From positions 1 to 22,519 of the forward strand of contig CAYHZS010000005.1 in the NCBI GenBank assembly GCA_964361185.1: a stretch of DNA of 22,519 nt, written 5' to 3'. Position numbers and translations under genes: made by a program. The stretch is from JBAZYZ01 sp964361185 (lineage in GTDB: Bacteria > Patescibacteriota > Minisyncoccia > Phycocordibacterales > VMEP01). Each line of letters begins with the position of its first letter. The first letter of the stretch is position 1. Below the pieces are notes generated by a model. It saw only the letters and a program-made list of their open reading frames with translations. It had not been told where the DNA came from and did no database searches. Below, piece after piece: positions 1 through 8,130 of the stretch.

Positions 1-61
1 CGTTGCTGGGTTAATTATTTTCTACGGAAGCATCCAGGTCGCCCAATTTCTGGATCAATAG
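1..61 (+). CDS. possible C-terminal tail of a membrane protein (partial)
   Basis: Plus-strand frame 2 is open from the window edge to a TAG at 59-61. It encodes about 19 residues with a hydrophobic run (VAGLIIFYG) followed by a short polar tail. The perfect hairpin at 132-165 lies downstream and could end its transcript. The fragment is too short to assign a family. A minus-strand frame over about 22-155 is also open but has no ATG. Treat this as a guess based on hydrophobicity and position only. Confidence 0.2.
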   Translation, partial: VAGLIIFYGSIQVAQFLDQ

Positions 62-131
62 ACTCCAACAAAGGCCTGCTGGGAAAGGCAAGGGCAATCT
101 CGTCTTTTATTTTTTGTCGTATTTTTCCTGT

Positions 132-165
132 GGTATAATAGCCCGCGATAGCGGGCTATTATACC
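132..165. terminator. perfect 15-bp hairpin between htrA and the left-edge gene
   Basis: Arms GGTATAATAGCCCGC (132-146) and its exact complement (151-165) enclose the loop GATA. The GC core is followed on both strands by an A/T-rich stretch instead of a clean U-run, so it could be a weak bidirectional terminator for htrA on the minus strand and a plus-strand neighbour. Because it is palindromic, it shows a TATAAT box on both strands, so a promoter role is also possible. Confidence 0.45.
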
Positions 166-195
166 CTGAATATTATTGTTAGTTGTAAATTATTG

Positions 196-1446
196 CTACT
201 TCTCCGGAAACTTTTCCAAAACGACTTTTATGTCCATTGTTTCCCCCTCGCGCATTATTTTAAGCGTGACCATATCACCGACATTTTTTTTCCGAAGAAG
301 CATAATGAATGATTTGTTCTCGTTTATTTTTTCTCCGTCTATTTGGAGAATAACGTCGCCTTCTTTGAGTTCTGCTTTTTCCGCGGGCGACCCCAAGGCG
401 ATAGCGGGCTCTTTTTCTCCTTCGCCTTTGGAAATCAAAATGCCGTAATCGACCGTAAGCTTATTTTTCTCTTTTACCGTTTCGGTAATTGAAACATATC
501 GTATTCCCATGTACGGGCGCTCTATTTTACCGGTCCTCTGCACGGACACAACCGCCGCTTTGACGATATTGCCCGGAAGCGAGAACCCAATATTTTCGGA
601 GCCCGATACCACTGCCACATTTACTCCAATTACATTACCGCGTAAATCAATAAGCGGCCCGCCGGAATTCCCCGGATTAATGGCTGCATCAGTCTGTATC
701 ACCTGATCGAGCACTTCTACCTTTCCGCTCGCATCCCCCGCCGTAATGGAGCGCGAGAGCCCCGAGACTACACCCACCGAAATGGAATTCCTGTATTCGC
801 TAAGAGCGTTCCCGATAGCGATAACTGTTTGTCCCAGACGCAAATTGTCCGAATCGCCGAATTTAACATAAGGTAAATTTTCTCCCTTAATGCGGAGTAT
901 GGCCACGTCAATCGTAGAATCCGTAGCCACTACTTCAACCGCGTATTTTTTGCCGTCTTTGGTAAATGCCGTATATGAAGCCTGCTTGTCGGAGACGACG
1001 TGATTATTGGTTACCACGAGACCATCCGGAGAGACAATAAATCCCGTCCCTCCGCCCACATCTTTTTTTATGGTGCCTTTCTCTCTCAATTGAGGAACCT
1101 GAAAAGTGAACCCTTGATTGAAAAAACCGCTCGGGAATCCGGGCATATCAGGAAAAGGATTAACGTTCGTATAGTACTGCTCGTATACCGGCACATTTTT
1201 GGAAATGATGATGGAAACAACCGCCGGGTTTACTCTGCTCACGGCCGAAACCAATTGCTCTTCGTTGGTAAGAGGAATATCTATGGACAGACCCTTGTCT
1301 ATTCTTTGATTTATTTCCTCAATATATTTCTGCCCGAAATAAGCGAAAATTTTTCCTTTGTAGACAAAAATTGTCCCTCCCAAAATAAGAAGGAGTAAAA
1401 TATTAACCGCGAGGGTTACTTTTATTATCTGCTTGTTTTCATTCAT
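196..1446 (-). CDS. htrA: HtrA/Deg-type serine protease, membrane anchored, one PDZ domain
   Basis: This 416-residue protein starts with a short polar stretch and one membrane segment (about residues 8-30), which would place the rest outside the cytoplasm. A trypsin-like S1C domain follows. The catalytic triad is visible: His near 149 in TNNHVVSD, Asp near 180 in STIDVAIL and Ser near 261 in NPGNSGGPL. A single C-terminal PDZ domain (about 310-412) carries the substrate-binding YMGIRY loop. Family members degrade or refold damaged envelope proteins. The length is normal for a one-PDZ HtrA. No Shine-Dalgarno precedes the ATG; the upstream sequence is A-rich. A hairpin at 132-165 lies just after the stop. 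The gene stands alone, 177 nt from the next gene upstream. Confidence 0.95.
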   Translation of the reverse strand: MNENKQIIKVTLAVNILLLLILGGTIFVYKGKIFAYFGQKYIEEINQRIDKGLSIDIPLTNEEQLVSAVSRVNPAVVSIIISKNVPVYEQYYTNVNPFPDMPGFPSGFFNQGFTFQVPQLREKGTIKKDVGGGTGFIVSPDGLVVTNNHVVSDKQASYTAFTKDGKKYAVEVVATDSTIDVAILRIKGENLPYVKFGDSDNLRLGQTVIAIGNALSEYRNSISVGVVSGLSRSITAGDASGKVEVLDQVIQTDAAINPGNSGGPLIDLRGNVIGVNVAVVSGSENIGFSLPGNIVKAAVVSVQRTGKIERPYMGIRYVSITETVKEKNKLTVDYGILISKGEGEKEPAIALGSPAEKAELKEGDVILQIDGEKINENKSFIMLLRKKNVGDMVTLKIMREGETMDIKVVLEKFPEK

Positions 1447-1518
1447 AATGTTTGTTGTTTAAATTTACCATAAAAGGGTATACTTGAATCAATAGAAAAA
1501 CTGGTTCCAAAACTTAAG

Positions 1519-1543
1519 AAAAACGGGGTACTGCAAAATCCCC
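1519..1543 (-). terminator. weak terminator candidate after the cupredoxin-like gene
   Basis: On the minus strand GGGG (1543-1540) and CCCC (1528-1525) can pair across an 11-nt loop, followed by GTTTTT. A second small hairpin with 6-bp arms (1593-1598 and 1606-1611) lies between it and the stop codon. These two structures are the main content of the 177-nt gap 1447-1623. The four-pair stem is short, so support is modest. Confidence 0.3.
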
Positions 1544-1623
1544 TTATTTTAAAGGCTTTTTCGGCGATTGACCGAGTCCCCTTCGAATGTTCCCAGTAAT
1601 CGAACTACTGGAAGATGATTTTG

Positions 1624-2100
1624 TTATTTTACGATAACAGCCCCCGTATCGGCAGTATTGTTTTGGTTGGCGTATTTGTATGTGCCGGAATCATTGAATG
1701 TATATTCGTATGTGCCTCCTTTACCTACGGTTTTTGGTTGGGAAAGCGTCTGGGAAACCAGAGTATCGGTAGTATTTACGCGCATGGCTTTTGTGGAATT
1801 ATTCACGAAACGCACTGTTTTCCCGCGGGAAATTTCCAGCATTTTTGGCTGAAACCCGGAATTCGTGTAGCTAACTATGTAAACTCCGTCTTTTATTACA
1901 GGAGTTGAAGGAGCCCCAGATCCTGAACTGACGGCAGGGGCCGGTTGTTTTGTCGAGGGAAGAGTCGTGCTTTCCGCTACCGGAGATTTTTCATCGGCTG
2001 GAGTGACAAGAGCCGTTTCTGAATTATTTTTTACAATATATATGATAATCCCTATAGCTATAATAGCGACCAGCAGACTCAAATATTTTTTATTATTCAT
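1624..2100 (-). CDS. membrane-anchored cupredoxin-like protein lacking copper ligands
   Basis: The ATG at 2100 is chosen because the protein then opens with a signal anchor (MNNKKYLSLLVAIIAIGIII). An in-frame start at 2154 would add 18 uncharacteristic residues and run through the repeat at 2101-2205. The anchor is followed by a Ser/Thr/Pro/Ala-rich linker (about residues 26-70) and a roughly 85-residue beta domain. That domain has the cupredoxin pattern of an N-terminal strand with GFQPKMLEI, a RFVNN strand, and a C-terminal GGTYEYTF...GTYKYANQ...GAVIV. Plastocyanin-type proteins bind copper through two His, a Cys and often a Met. This protein contains no His and no Cys, so it is unlikely to hold a type I copper site. 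It probably sits on the outer face of the membrane. Its function is unknown. Confidence 0.75.
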   Translation of the reverse strand: MNNKKYLSLLVAIIAIGIIIYIVKNNSETALVTPADEKSPVAESTTLPSTKQPAPAVSSGSGAPSTPVIKDGVYIVSYTNSGFQPKMLEISRGKTVRFVNNSTKAMRVNTTDTLVSQTLSQPKTVGKGGTYEYTFNDSGTYKYANQNNTADTGAVIVK

Positions 2101-2205
2101 TCCGTTAGTGAAAATGGTATTATCTGCCTGTGCGTGCACGCAGAGGGGCTCCAATGGGGAGCTAGTTTACCATTAATTTAAGTTACGCTTATAATTATCG
2201 CTCAT
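2101..2205 (-). repeat. leader repeat copy 1, with a 26-nt palindromic insertion
   Basis: On the minus strand this segment ends right at the cupredoxin-like gene's ATG. It matches 8131-8209, which lies in the same position before rarA. Shared blocks in order are TTATAA, TTAAA, AGCTCCCCAT(T)GGAG, then TAAT(A/G)CCATTTT and CACTA. Without the 26 nt at 2123-2148 both copies are 79 nt long. The extra 26 nt contain the palindrome TGCGTGCACGCA. The copies are roughly 70-75% identical by eye. Confidence 0.6.
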
Positions 2206-2238
2206 CTATTCTAATACCTTAAATTGTATCACTGGAAG

Positions 2239-2275
2239 AAAAAAAGGCGAATTTACTGTGCACAGAAGTAAGCCT
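2239..2275 (-). terminator. intrinsic terminator candidate for ackA
   Basis: Reading the minus strand, AGGC plus TTACT (2275-2267) can pair with AGTAA and GCCT across a 9-nt loop, with a 4-nt bulge, and the stem runs into seven T (2245-2239). A second small hairpin, GCGGG-TTTG-CCCGC (2277-2290), lies between it and ackA. Position and U-run fit a terminator; the bulged stem lowers certainty. Confidence 0.45.
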
Positions 2276-2349
2276 AGCGGGTTTGCCCGCCAACCCACAG
2301 TCAAAATCCATACTCCAGCGGTACGTTTTAAGCACTTAGTTTTATTCTT

Positions 2350-3546
2350 TCATGCTTCGGACGACTCAATAAATTGGTGAGTCAGCCGAGCCATTTCCCC
2401 CATCTCGTCAGATACGAGAACAATCACGGAAACTAGCGATCCGATAGTTTGGATTGAACCGTCTTTGTTGCCGTTATATGAATCATTTTCACGCAGATCA
2501 AGATGAATTCCCATTTCTTCCAATCCTTCGCATACCCGTGCCCGAATTACGGAAGAGCGTTCTCCCACTGTGCCAGTAAAAACAAGTGTGTCTAATCCTC
2601 CCAAACTCGCTATATACGCTCCTATGTGCTGACGTATTTTGTAAGTGAATATGTCCAGAGCAAGCTTTGCGTCCATTTCACCTTCACTCTCTAGAGCCAG
2701 AAGTTCGCGGATATCGGATGTTTCCCCAGAAATTCCCAGTAAACCGGATTCTTCGTTCAATAACAAAGACACTTTTTCAGGTGGCAATTTAAGCATCTTC
2801 CCCAGATAGTATACCGCTCCCGCGTCTATGGACCCAGACCTGCTACCCATTGGTACACCTTCAAGGGGGGTAAAACCCATTGAGGTGTCAATACTTTCTC
2901 CTTTGAAAAGAGCGGTTACGCTTGCTCCACTTCCCAAATGACAGACAATAGTCTTGGGAGTGATTCCACCGGGCATATTTTTTAATTTTCCCATGGCCGA
3001 TGCCACCGACAATCCATGATAACCATACCGGTAGATTCCATATTTTTCAGCCATTTGGTTTGGCAAAGCATACCTCCTGGCAACTTCCGGCATTCCTGAA
3101 TGAAATGCGCTGTCAGAAATGCCGATTAGGTCTGTTTCCGGCAAGTGAAATTTTATTTTTTCAATTTCTTCTAAAACCGGAAATATGTGAACGGGCGTTA
3201 TTACGTTTGCTTCTTCTAGTCTCTCCAAATAATTTTTATTTATGAATCGATTAGCGGTAAAATACAATCCTGGAGCTACTACGCGTATCCCGATATAATC
3301 CGGTACAGTTTTGGGAATTTTTTCCGACAGAGCGCCGTTGCTAGTCACGAAATTAAGCACATGAGAAAGCGAGTCGCTATAATCAGTATCGCCTACCGGG
3401 TAATGTTCCTCCGTGGTTCCATATTCAAAAGTGGCAATATGTCCGCCATCTTCCCCGCGCTCAAAATGCGCGGTAAGAAGTTTTCTGTCCGCGTCGTACA
3501 GAGCATATTTTTTTGAAGCACTACCCAAGTTTATCGTGAGAATCAT
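2350..3546 (-). CDS. ackA: acetate kinase (somewhat divergent)
   Basis: The 398 residues match the acetate kinase family length. The enzyme converts acetyl phosphate and ADP to acetate and ATP in the cytoplasm. Family landmarks are visible: N-terminal NLGSASKKY (phosphate-binding Asn and Ser), SDSAFH with the Asp and His, YGYHG with the second His, HLGSGASV, DTSMGFTPLEGV, the Arg in MGSRSG, a shortened form of the FTGGIGE motif (FTGTVGE) and a C-terminal SDEM with the Glu. The usual RVVHGG segment reads RVVAPG, an unusual change beside the substrate Arg. It lies downstream of xfp, which makes its substrate, with 117 AT-rich nt between. A TATAAT box 17 nt from the ATG suggests a promoter of its own. 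The stop codon is TGA. Confidence 0.93.
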   Translation of the reverse strand: MILTINLGSASKKYALYDADRKLLTAHFERGEDGGHIATFEYGTTEEHYPVGDTDYSDSLSHVLNFVTSNGALSEKIPKTVPDYIGIRVVAPGLYFTANRFINKNYLERLEEANVITPVHIFPVLEEIEKIKFHLPETDLIGISDSAFHSGMPEVARRYALPNQMAEKYGIYRYGYHGLSVASAMGKLKNMPGGITPKTIVCHLGSGASVTALFKGESIDTSMGFTPLEGVPMGSRSGSIDAGAVYYLGKMLKLPPEKVSLLLNEESGLLGISGETSDIRELLALESEGEMDAKLALDIFTYKIRQHIGAYIASLGGLDTLVFTGTVGERSSVIRARVCEGLEEMGIHLDLRENDSYNGNKDGSIQTIGSLVSVIVLVSDEMGEMARLTHQFIESSEA

Positions 3547-3549
3547 TAG

Positions 3550-3569
3550 TTTGAAAATTTCAAATTATA
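3550..3569 (-). promoter_or_regulatory. ackA promoter -10 with adjacent perfect inverted repeat
   Basis: On the minus strand TATAAT (3569-3564) lies 17 nt upstream of the ackA ATG. It abuts a perfect inverted repeat, TTTGAAA-A-TTTCAAA (3550-3564), positioned where an operator would block transcription. The region is very AT-rich, so chance is possible. Confidence 0.35.
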
Positions 3570-3663
3570 AATTTTTAATTTCAAAATAATCTTCCAATGA
3601 ATTAATTCTAAAACATTGTAACATTAGTCTTTTGTTTAAAAATTTAAAATTAGATATTTGAAA

Positions 3664-6012
3664 TTAGCGTCTGTTTCCCCATTTCCAATTCTCTATTTCT
3701 TCCGGATCAATACCATGTTTAATAATATACTCCCTGTGAACGTTAAGCTTGTCGTCGTATTTTTTGGTAATTTTTTCCGCGAAATCAAGAGAAACAACCC
3801 CGCGTTTTCCAAGTATCTCAAAAATCTCTTTTACCAAATGATATCTGCTGGTTCCGTTTCTGACCTGCATGTCAAATGGCGTTGTAGTTGAGCCATTTTC
3901 CATGTACCCGTGCACCGAAAAACGCCCTCCATCGCCTTCATGGATATGGTCAAAAAGCACCTGTTTTAATGTTTCCGGATATCCGTGGAAATTAAATATA
4001 ACGGGTTTGTCCGCGGTAAAATAATTTTCAAAATCGTGAAGAGGCACTCTACATTCCGCATTTCCAAGCCCGAGCGCCGTTAATTCCATTATATTCACAA
4101 ACCTAATGCGCACGGAAGAATATTCTTGCTTAGCCAAATCTATTGCCGCAAGAGCTTCTTTGGTTAGGTAATCTCCGGCGGCGGACACGACAATATCCGG
4201 ATTATCATCGCTCGCAAAATCCCAGACCATAAGCCCGCGGACAAGCTCATGTTCGGCGAGTTCCGGAGTTAGCCAGCGGGCTTCATGGGTCTTGCCCGCC
4301 ACAATTACATTAATCTCGTTCCGCGACAAAAGTACCTTGTTCAGCACTGCTAGAGTAGAGTTGGCGTCCGGCGGAAAATATACATGGATATAACAACCGT
4401 GTTTTTCCAGAATATTATCTATGAAGCCTGGATTCTGATGAGAAAAACCGTTATGTTCCTGGCGCCAACCGGATGAAGTCAAAATATAATTGAGCGACGG
4501 AACTTCCCCCCTAAAGGGAGTTTCTCTGGCCACTTTCATGAATTTGGCGTACTGGTCCACCATGCTCGAGACAATTTGTATGAACGCCTCGTAAGAAGCA
4601 AATATGGCGTGGCGCCCGGTAAGCACGTACCCCTGGACCAACCCCTGAAGCGAATGTTCTGAAAGTATTTCCATCACCCGACCGTCCGGCGAAAGATCCT
4701 TGTCCCATTTTTTTATCGGCCACTCCCACGCTCGCGAAGTCTCTTTGAAAATTTCGTCAAGCTTGTTGGAATAAGTCTCATCCGGCGACATTAGGCGGAA
4801 ATTATTTTTGTTCAGCGCAAATACCTCTTTCAGATATTCCCCGGCTCGATGCATACTGCTTGAACCATGACTACCGGGAATTTCCGCCTCTTTTACAAAA
4901 GATAAGATACTGGGAAGATTGAGCGGTTTCGTAACAGGTGTACCACCGTGAGCATGACGGCTGTCACCCATACGAAACTGGGGTGGAGGAATAAGAGCTC
5001 TCACATCTTCGGAAAAACCGCTATCCCCCCTGAATAATTCTTCAAATTTATACGAGCGCAACCATTTTTCGATTGCCTTAAGCTCCACCTTGCTCTTTCT
5101 GGCGTTTGGCGCCACAACCTGATGAGATGGATAATTTCCTTCTATCTTCTCACCATGAAGCTTCTTTATCCCGGTCCATCCTTTCGGCGTTTTCAAAATA
5201 ATTACTGGGAAACGGGGCATTACCACCTTTTCCCCGCGACGCGCTTTCGCCTGGATCTTGCGGATTTCCTGATAACACTCCTCCAGAGTTTCGGCCATTT
5301 TTTGGTAAATATTTCTGCCCTTCACTATATGGGGTTTGTATCCATAGCCAATAAAAAGGTTTTTTATTTCCTTGTTAGTCATCCTGCCGAAAATGGTCGG
5401 CCCCGAAATTTTATAGCCGTTTAAATGGAGCACGGGCAAAACAGCCCCGCTTGATTTAGGGCTAACAAGCTTGTTTAAGTGCCAAGATGCCGAGAGGGCG
5501 CCAGTTTCGGCTTCTCCATCGCCGACTACGCAAGCCACTATCAAGTCCGGGTTATCCAGCACCGCTCCATAGGCGGTGGAGAGGGAGTACCCGAGTTCCC
5601 CTCCTTCAAGTATCACTCCGGGAGCTCCGGGACTGGAATGGCTTGGGAATCCGTAAGGCCAGCTGAAATTTTTTATAACGTAAGATATTCCCTCTTCATC
5701 TTCCCTTGCCTTAGGATAATACTTACCCAAAGTCCCCTCTATGAACAAATTGGCTTGGAGCGATGGGAATCCATGGCCGGGACCTAAAATAAAAAGCATT
5801 TCGGCTTGATGCTTTCTGATTAAATTCTGAAGATTGGCGTAAATAAAGTTCACTCCCGGACAAGTCCCCCAATGCCCAAGAAGGCGGGGTTTTATGTGCT
5901 CCGGCCTAAGTGGCTCTTTCAGCAAAAAATTATCGTCCAGATATATCTGGGCGGCCGAAATGTAGTTGGCTGCGCGAACATATTTTTTTATGCGTGAAAT
6001 TTCCTGGTCCAT
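3664..6012 (-). CDS. xfp: xylulose 5-phosphate/fructose 6-phosphate phosphoketolase
   Basis: The 782 residues match the full length of the family. The enzyme uses thiamine diphosphate and phosphate to cleave xylulose 5-P or fructose 6-P into acetyl phosphate plus triose or tetrose phosphate. Visible landmarks are HWGTCPGVNFIYAN near residue 47, LGPGHG near 76, the SHSSPGAPG loop near 124, the TPP/Mg2+ motif GDGEAETG near 164 with LNGYKISGPT, HGGTP and GSHGSSSMHRAGEYL in the middle, SSGWRQEHNGFSHQNPG, and the C-terminal GSTTTPFDM with SRYHL. It feeds AckA directly downstream. No Shine-Dalgarno is evident. The start is set by the conserved N-terminus and by a promoter-hairpin only 20 nt upstream. 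It is probably central to energy gain in an organism with reduced glycolysis, which is inference. Confidence 0.96.
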   Translation of the reverse strand: MDQEISRIKKYVRAANYISAAQIYLDDNFLLKEPLRPEHIKPRLLGHWGTCPGVNFIYANLQNLIRKHQAEMLFILGPGHGFPSLQANLFIEGTLGKYYPKAREDEEGISYVIKNFSWPYGFPSHSSPGAPGVILEGGELGYSLSTAYGAVLDNPDLIVACVVGDGEAETGALSASWHLNKLVSPKSSGAVLPVLHLNGYKISGPTIFGRMTNKEIKNLFIGYGYKPHIVKGRNIYQKMAETLEECYQEIRKIQAKARRGEKVVMPRFPVIILKTPKGWTGIKKLHGEKIEGNYPSHQVVAPNARKSKVELKAIEKWLRSYKFEELFRGDSGFSEDVRALIPPPQFRMGDSRHAHGGTPVTKPLNLPSILSFVKEAEIPGSHGSSSMHRAGEYLKEVFALNKNNFRLMSPDETYSNKLDEIFKETSRAWEWPIKKWDKDLSPDGRVMEILSEHSLQGLVQGYVLTGRHAIFASYEAFIQIVSSMVDQYAKFMKVARETPFRGEVPSLNYILTSSGWRQEHNGFSHQNPGFIDNILEKHGCYIHVYFPPDANSTLAVLNKVLLSRNEINVIVAGKTHEARWLTPELAEHELVRGLMVWDFASDDNPDIVVSAAGDYLTKEALAAIDLAKQEYSSVRIRFVNIMELTALGLGNAECRVPLHDFENYFTADKPVIFNFHGYPETLKQVLFDHIHEGDGGRFSVHGYMENGSTTTPFDMQVRNGTSRYHLVKEIFEILGKRGVVSLDFAEKITKKYDDKLNVHREYIIKHGIDPEEIENWKWGNRR

Positions 6013-6016
6013 GTCA

Positions 6017-6045
6017 GACGTGGTATTCCAAAATTATACCACGTC
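6017..6045 (-). promoter_or_regulatory. xfp promoter -10 inside a perfect 10-bp inverted repeat
   Basis: GACGTGGTAT (6017-6026) and its exact complement (6036-6045) enclose a 9-nt spacer. On the minus strand the second arm contains the extended -10 box GTGGTATAAT (TATAAT at 6038-6033), 20 nt before the xfp ATG. A dyad overlapping the -10 is a typical operator position. In RNA it would be a short hairpin, but the likely start point falls inside it. Confidence 0.5.
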
Positions 6046-6055
6046 AATCAAACGC

Positions 6056-6940
6056 CTAGAAATTCATGTCGCGTAAAATCTCTGCGTCTATAGAAGACAG
6101 GTCCGTCTGTCTTACGGCCCCGTAGAAACGCAAGATGTCTCCAATCACAAAACGGGATAAGCTTATACTCGATCTTGCTTTGTTTATAAGAGTAGTTTTC
6201 CCGCTTAAATATACTGTGTAGTCTTTACCGTCAATATCCACAGAAAGAGTCGCCGGTAGAGAACTTCCTGAAATACTCTTTAGCGTCCCCTGGAAATTTC
6301 GCGGAACAAAAATCTTTTTATCCTGATACACAACAACATTTGTAGCACTAATTGTATATGTTCCGTAATCAAAAGCTCCCTTTACCGACGTGACATTGTC
6401 TCCTTTCAATATTTCGGAAAACGATATGGTGCGAACCCCCTTGGTAATCTGCGTCAATCCTAGAGTGTTTACGGTTATAATGTTTCCTTTCAGTGTTTTA
6501 ATGATAAACGAAGATGAATCGGCATTTATTCCTGTCACCGTACCTCTCACGTCTTTTTCTTCAACCAAAAGGGACGTGTCAACTATTTTCGTTGCTTGTA
6601 TATTTAAAGCGTCAGCGGAGTCTGGCAATGTTCCTTCTACGTTTATGATATCACCCTCTTTTATGTCAAACACCGTCGCCTTTTCTCCGTGTTGTTTGGT
6701 AATGGCAGTCGCATCATTGGTGAGCACCGTCATGCGTATGAAAACTTTATCCCAAAGAGCGCGCGTGTAAAAAAACCTTGATTTCCCCAGTTCTGGAATC
6801 ATGGTTACTTTGATGTTTTTAGCGGTAACTTTGCCGTTAACATCAATGCTGATTTCCGACCTTATTTCAGCCAGGGCGAAAAATGGCAATAGTATGGCAA
6901 TAACTGCGAAAACTATTCCCTTTCCAAATATTGTGTCCAT
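6056..6940 (-). CDS. secreted DUF5666-type beta-repeat protein
   Basis: The 294-residue protein begins with a clear Sec signal peptide (MDTIFGKGIVFAVIAILLPFFALA cleavage region, about residues 1-24, shown here only as its span; core VFAVIAILLPFF). The rest is built of two or three similar beta-rich units. Each has a GTV/GTL-type start, a strand ending in an I(I/V)T-like motif and a segment resembling EGDIINVEG, KGDNVTSVKG or IGDILRFYG (about residues 95, 180 and 270). That is the pattern of DUF5666 OB-like repeats. The function is unknown; such proteins are predicted extracytoplasmic. Unlike most genes here it has a good Shine-Dalgarno (GGGAGGGAT before ATG). It sits between rarA (50 nt upstream) and xfp. 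Confidence 0.7.
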   Translation of the reverse strand: MDTIFGKGIVFAVIAILLPFFALAEIRSEISIDVNGKVTAKNIKVTMIPELGKSRFFYTRALWDKVFIRMTVLTNDATAITKQHGEKATVFDIKEGDIINVEGTLPDSADALNIQATKIVDTSLLVEEKDVRGTVTGINADSSSFIIKTLKGNIITVNTLGLTQITKGVRTISFSEILKGDNVTSVKGAFDYGTYTISATNVVVYQDKKIFVPRNFQGTLKSISGSSLPATLSVDIDGKDYTVYLSGKTTLINKARSSISLSRFVIGDILRFYGAVRQTDLSSIDAEILRDMNF

Positions 6941-6990
6941 ATCCCTCCCATTCTAATCACTTAGGAGGAGAAAAAGCAAACGAGAAAAAA

Positions 6991-8130
6991 CTAACCTTTT
7001 CCGCGACCTTTAAGGTATTTTTTATTTTTTAACTTCTCGGGCAATAAATCCTCTTTGGGGTATTTTTCATACCCTTCCCCATAACTAAGTTCTTTCATCA
7101 GTTTAGTCACCGGATTCCTGATTTTAAGAGGTACGGGCAAATTTCCATAACGAGCTACGTCCGCTTGTGCTGCGCGAAGCGCGTCATAAGCGCTCCTATC
7201 TTTTTTACACTGCGAAAGATACGCCACTCCATGCGCCAAATTTATCGCGCATTCGGGCAATCCGATTATTTCTACCGCCCGAAATACGTCGTTTGCGACT
7301 ACTAAAGCTGTCGGCTGAGCGAGCCCTATGTCTTCGCTCGCGAATATCACCATTCTCCGCGCTATAAATTTCGGATCCTCTCCCGATTCAATCATTCGCG
7401 CCAGATAATAAATCGCCGCGTCCGGTTGCCCCGCGCGCATGCTTTTAATGAATGCACTTATGGTATTGTAATGTTCCTCTCCTTTTTTATCGTAGCGCAA
7501 AAATTTTGACTGAAGCGCGTTCTTTAAATTTTCCAAATTTATTTTTCCGTAAAGTTCGTTTGTATTTTCAAGAAGCGAGAGAGCCTGTCTGGCGTCACCA
7601 TTAGCCATTTCCACGAGCCACTCCTCCGCCTCTTTGGGAATTTTCATTTTACTTCTGCGTACAATCTGCGTCATGTCCGCGTCATTCAGCACTTCGAGCA
7701 CGAAGACTCGACACCTCGAAAGAAGCGCGGAAATTACTTCAAAACTTGGATTTTCGGTTGTCGCGCCAATGAGAGTAAGTGCCCCCGTTTCAACTGCCGG
7801 CAAAAGATAATCCTGCTGGGCTTTATTGAAGCGGTGAATTTCATCTAAGAAAAGAATTTTGGGCTTGTTGGTTTTATCAGCAATAATTTCTCTAATGTCG
7901 TCCTTGCCGGCCGAAACTGCCGAAAGCTCATAAAACTTGGTATCTAAGCTCTTGGCGTAAATGCGCGCGAGCGTAGTCTTCCCCACTCCGGGCGGTCCCC
8001 AGAAAATAAAAGAAAAGAGGTGTTTCTTTTCTATGGCCGTGCGAAGCGGTTTGCCATCACTCACCAGGTGCTCCTGTCCGATGAAATCGTTGAGTTTTTC
8101 CGGCCTTATCCGTGATGCTAGAGGTTCCAT
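6991..8130 (-). CDS. rarA: replication-associated recombination protein A (RarA/MgsA AAA+ ATPase)
   Basis: The 379-residue AAA+ protein has the family start (RIRPEKLNDFIGQEHL), Walker A GPPGVGKTT near residue 46, Walker B ILFLDEIHRFNKAQQD near 91, sensor 1 GATTENPSFEV, the arginine-finger segment LLSRCRVF, then the RarA C-terminal helical domain with ARRMVIFASEDIGLA and NLAHGVAYLSQC. RarA acts at stalled replication forks with the clamp-loader and recombination machinery. The length is slightly short compared with the usual 420-450 residues, mostly through a short tail. The start follows CAGG with no strong Shine-Dalgarno. Its leader is repeat copy 2, shared with the cupredoxin-like gene. It is divergent from rluF. 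Confidence 0.93.
   Translation of the reverse strand: MEPLASRIRPEKLNDFIGQEHLVSDGKPLRTAIEKKHLFSFIFWGPPGVGKTTLARIYAKSLDTKFYELSAVSAGKDDIREIIADKTNKPKILFLDEIHRFNKAQQDYLLPAVETGALTLIGATTENPSFEVISALLSRCRVFVLEVLNDADMTQIVRRSKMKIPKEAEEWLVEMANGDARQALSLLENTNELYGKINLENLKNALQSKFLRYDKKGEEHYNTISAFIKSMRAGQPDAAIYYLARMIESGEDPKFIARRMVIFASEDIGLAQPTALVVANDVFRAVEIIGLPECAINLAHGVAYLSQCKKDRSAYDALRAAQADVARYGNLPVPLKIRNPVTKLMKELSYGEGYEKYPKEDLLPEKLKNKKYLKGRGKG

Noticed and set aside
22..155. An open minus-strand frame with protein-like composition at the left edge
   Set aside because: It has no ATG, GTG or TTG start with a plausible leader and overlaps the hairpin at 132-165.
1593..1611. A T-arm-like hairpin suggesting a tRNA between htrA and the cupredoxin-like gene
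   Set aside because: No acceptor, D or anticodon arm can be drawn around it on either strand.
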